Assembly: GCA_948760655.1 (NCBI GenBank) | Contig: CAQBKK010000002.1 | Location: forward strand, 1-44,317 | Length of the DNA stretch: 44,317 nt | DNA from: an uncultured Bacilli bacterium | GTDB lineage: Bacteria > Bacillota_I > Bacilli_A > RF39 > UBA660 | Reading direction: 5' to 3' | Notes under the pieces: generated by a model | What the model saw: only the letters and a program-made list of their open reading frames with translations | Told to the model about the DNA's origin: nothing | The model's database searches: none | In this document: in pieces, positions 43,493 to 44,317 of the stretch | Position numbering within the stretch: position 1 is the stretch's first letter | Layout: each line of letters begins with the position of its first letter | Translations under genes and position numbers: made by a program

Positions 43493-44317
43493 ATGAAAAA
43501 ATTAAAAATTATAATGATTACAATGCTTTTATTAATACCAAATGGAGTCTTTGCCTACTCAAATAAAATCATCATAGGTGGAGAAAACATTGGGATTAAT
43601 ATCCAGAGTGATGGAGTCTTAGTGGTGGGATTCTATAAAGTAAATGGAAGTGATGTAAAAAGTAATCCAGCAATTCAAGTAGGAGATTACATAAAAAAAG
43701 TAGGAAATACAGAAGTATCTACCATTAACGAACTAACAAATTCCATTGAAAAAAATATGAGCGATGGAAAAGTAACCTTAACCATAAATCGGGAAGGAAA
43801 AGAAATGACTACCACATTAACGCTTGTAGAACAAGATAAAGTATACAAAACAGGTCTTTATGTAAAAGATAGTATTACAGGAATTGGAACATTAACTTAT
43901 ATAGACCCAGAAAGCAAAATATTCGGATCATTAGGTCACGAGATTATAGAAGCAAACTCTAATACAAGAATTGAAGTAAAAACAGGAACCATTTTTAATA
44001 GTACCATTACAGGAATCAATAAAAGTAGTGATGGCGACCCAGGAGAAAAGAAAGCTAATTTTAAAACAACAGATGTCTATGGTACAATTTCTAAAAATAC
44101 CCAATATGGTTTATTTGGAAACTATACAGCGGGACTGCCAGACAATCAAGTATTAGAAGTCGCACAGCCTGACGAAATTAAAGCAGGTAAAGCAACAATT
44201 CTAACTGTACTGGATGGTAGTGAAGTAAAAGAATATGAAATTAATATTACAAAAATTAATGAATACAATAAAATAAAAAATCTATATTTCGAAATAAATG
44301 ACCAAGAACTACTTGAC
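43493..44317 (+). CDS. spoIVB: SpoIVB serine peptidase (partial, runs off the window)
   Basis: 275 codons visible. Signal/anchor (MKKLKIIMITMLLLIPNGVFA), PDZ domain (about 30-110: GFYKVNGSDV, NPAIQVGDYIKKVGN) and the start of the S55 peptidase domain with VKDSITGIGTLTYIDPESK and FGSLGHEI (usual GHGI; His is the catalytic one). The catalytic Ser lies beyond the edge. In Bacillus SpoIVB is made in the forespore and signals pro-sigma-K processing across the intermembrane space. Ribosome site GAGGTTGAT. A CATACTA at 43466-43472 fits a forespore-sigma -10, but no matching -35 is clear. Confidence 0.93.
   Translation, partial: MKKLKIIMITMLLLIPNGVFAYSNKIIIGGENIGINIQSDGVLVVGFYKVNGSDVKSNPAIQVGDYIKKVGNTEVSTINELTNSIEKNMSDGKVTLTINREGKEMTTTLTLVEQDKVYKTGLYVKDSITGIGTLTYIDPESKIFGSLGHEIIEANSNTRIEVKTGTIFNSTITGINKSSDGDPGEKKANFKTTDVYGTISKNTQYGLFGNYTAGLPDNQVLEVAQPDEIKAGKATILTVLDGSEVKEYEINITKINEYNKIKNLYFEINDQELLD

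Overview
The window reads as a chromosomal piece of a very AT-rich, endospore-forming member of the Bacillota. It is most likely an uncultured gut Bacilli lineage (RF39 or Erysipelotrichia-like), but the sequence alone does not fix the lineage. The evidence is: sporulation genes (end of gpr, spoIIP, spoIVB), a Bacillus-type chaperone operon under CIRCE control, two T-box leaders, Shine-Dalgarno sites of the AGGTGAT type, and Bacillus-like gene order. TGA is used as a stop (spoIIP, hrcA) and Trp is TGG, so the standard bacterial code applies. Every gene I support is on the + strand.

Layout. 1-6.8 kb: gpr end, spoIIP, a yqxA-position membrane protein, lepA, a novel four-HTH protein, hemW, a secreted cadherin-like protein and a GDPD. 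6.8-12.7 kb: accessory envelope genes (a coiled-coil membrane protein, a decayed small gene, two membrane-anchored paralogues with WG-like repeats). 12.7-16.7 kb: a T-box leader driving an HD phosphohydrolase, an unknown gene and valS. 16.7-21.2 kb: accessory region with a degenerate metallophosphoesterase, a frameshifted membrane gene, and a two-gene operon whose promoter spacer is a run of ten G. 21.2-27.7 kb: hrcA-grpE-dnaK-pepF-dnaJ behind two CIRCE-like operators. 27.7-30.9 kb: secreted/anchored proteins, including a frameshifted tail-fibre-like protein behind a second G-rich promoter. 30.9-44.3 kb: mtaB, recD2, mutS, nusB, xseA, xseB, proS (T-box) and spoIVB, with small unknown genes and gene debris between them.

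How the genes fit together. The conserved skeleton follows the Bacillus order gpr-spoIIP-yqxA-lepA-hemW-hrcA-grpE-dnaK-dnaJ-mtaB and nusB-xseA-xseB-spoIVB. prmA, rsmE, folD and mutL are not at their usual places. The gaps in the skeleton hold fast-evolving membrane, secreted or unknown genes, and most of the frameshifts, remnants and homopolymer tracts fall there.

Best candidate for an undescribed system: the bicistron at 18.6-21.2 kb. Its promoter matches consensus with a spacer of exactly 17 nt, ten of them a G run, which is the hallmark of a slippage (phase-variable) promoter. It expresses two large, mostly helical unknown proteins whose last ~150 codons are near-identical, as expected from recent duplication or gene conversion. 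A second promoter at 29.77 kb has an interrupted G tract in its 19-nt spacer and precedes a signal-peptide gene that is itself out of frame by one AT unit.
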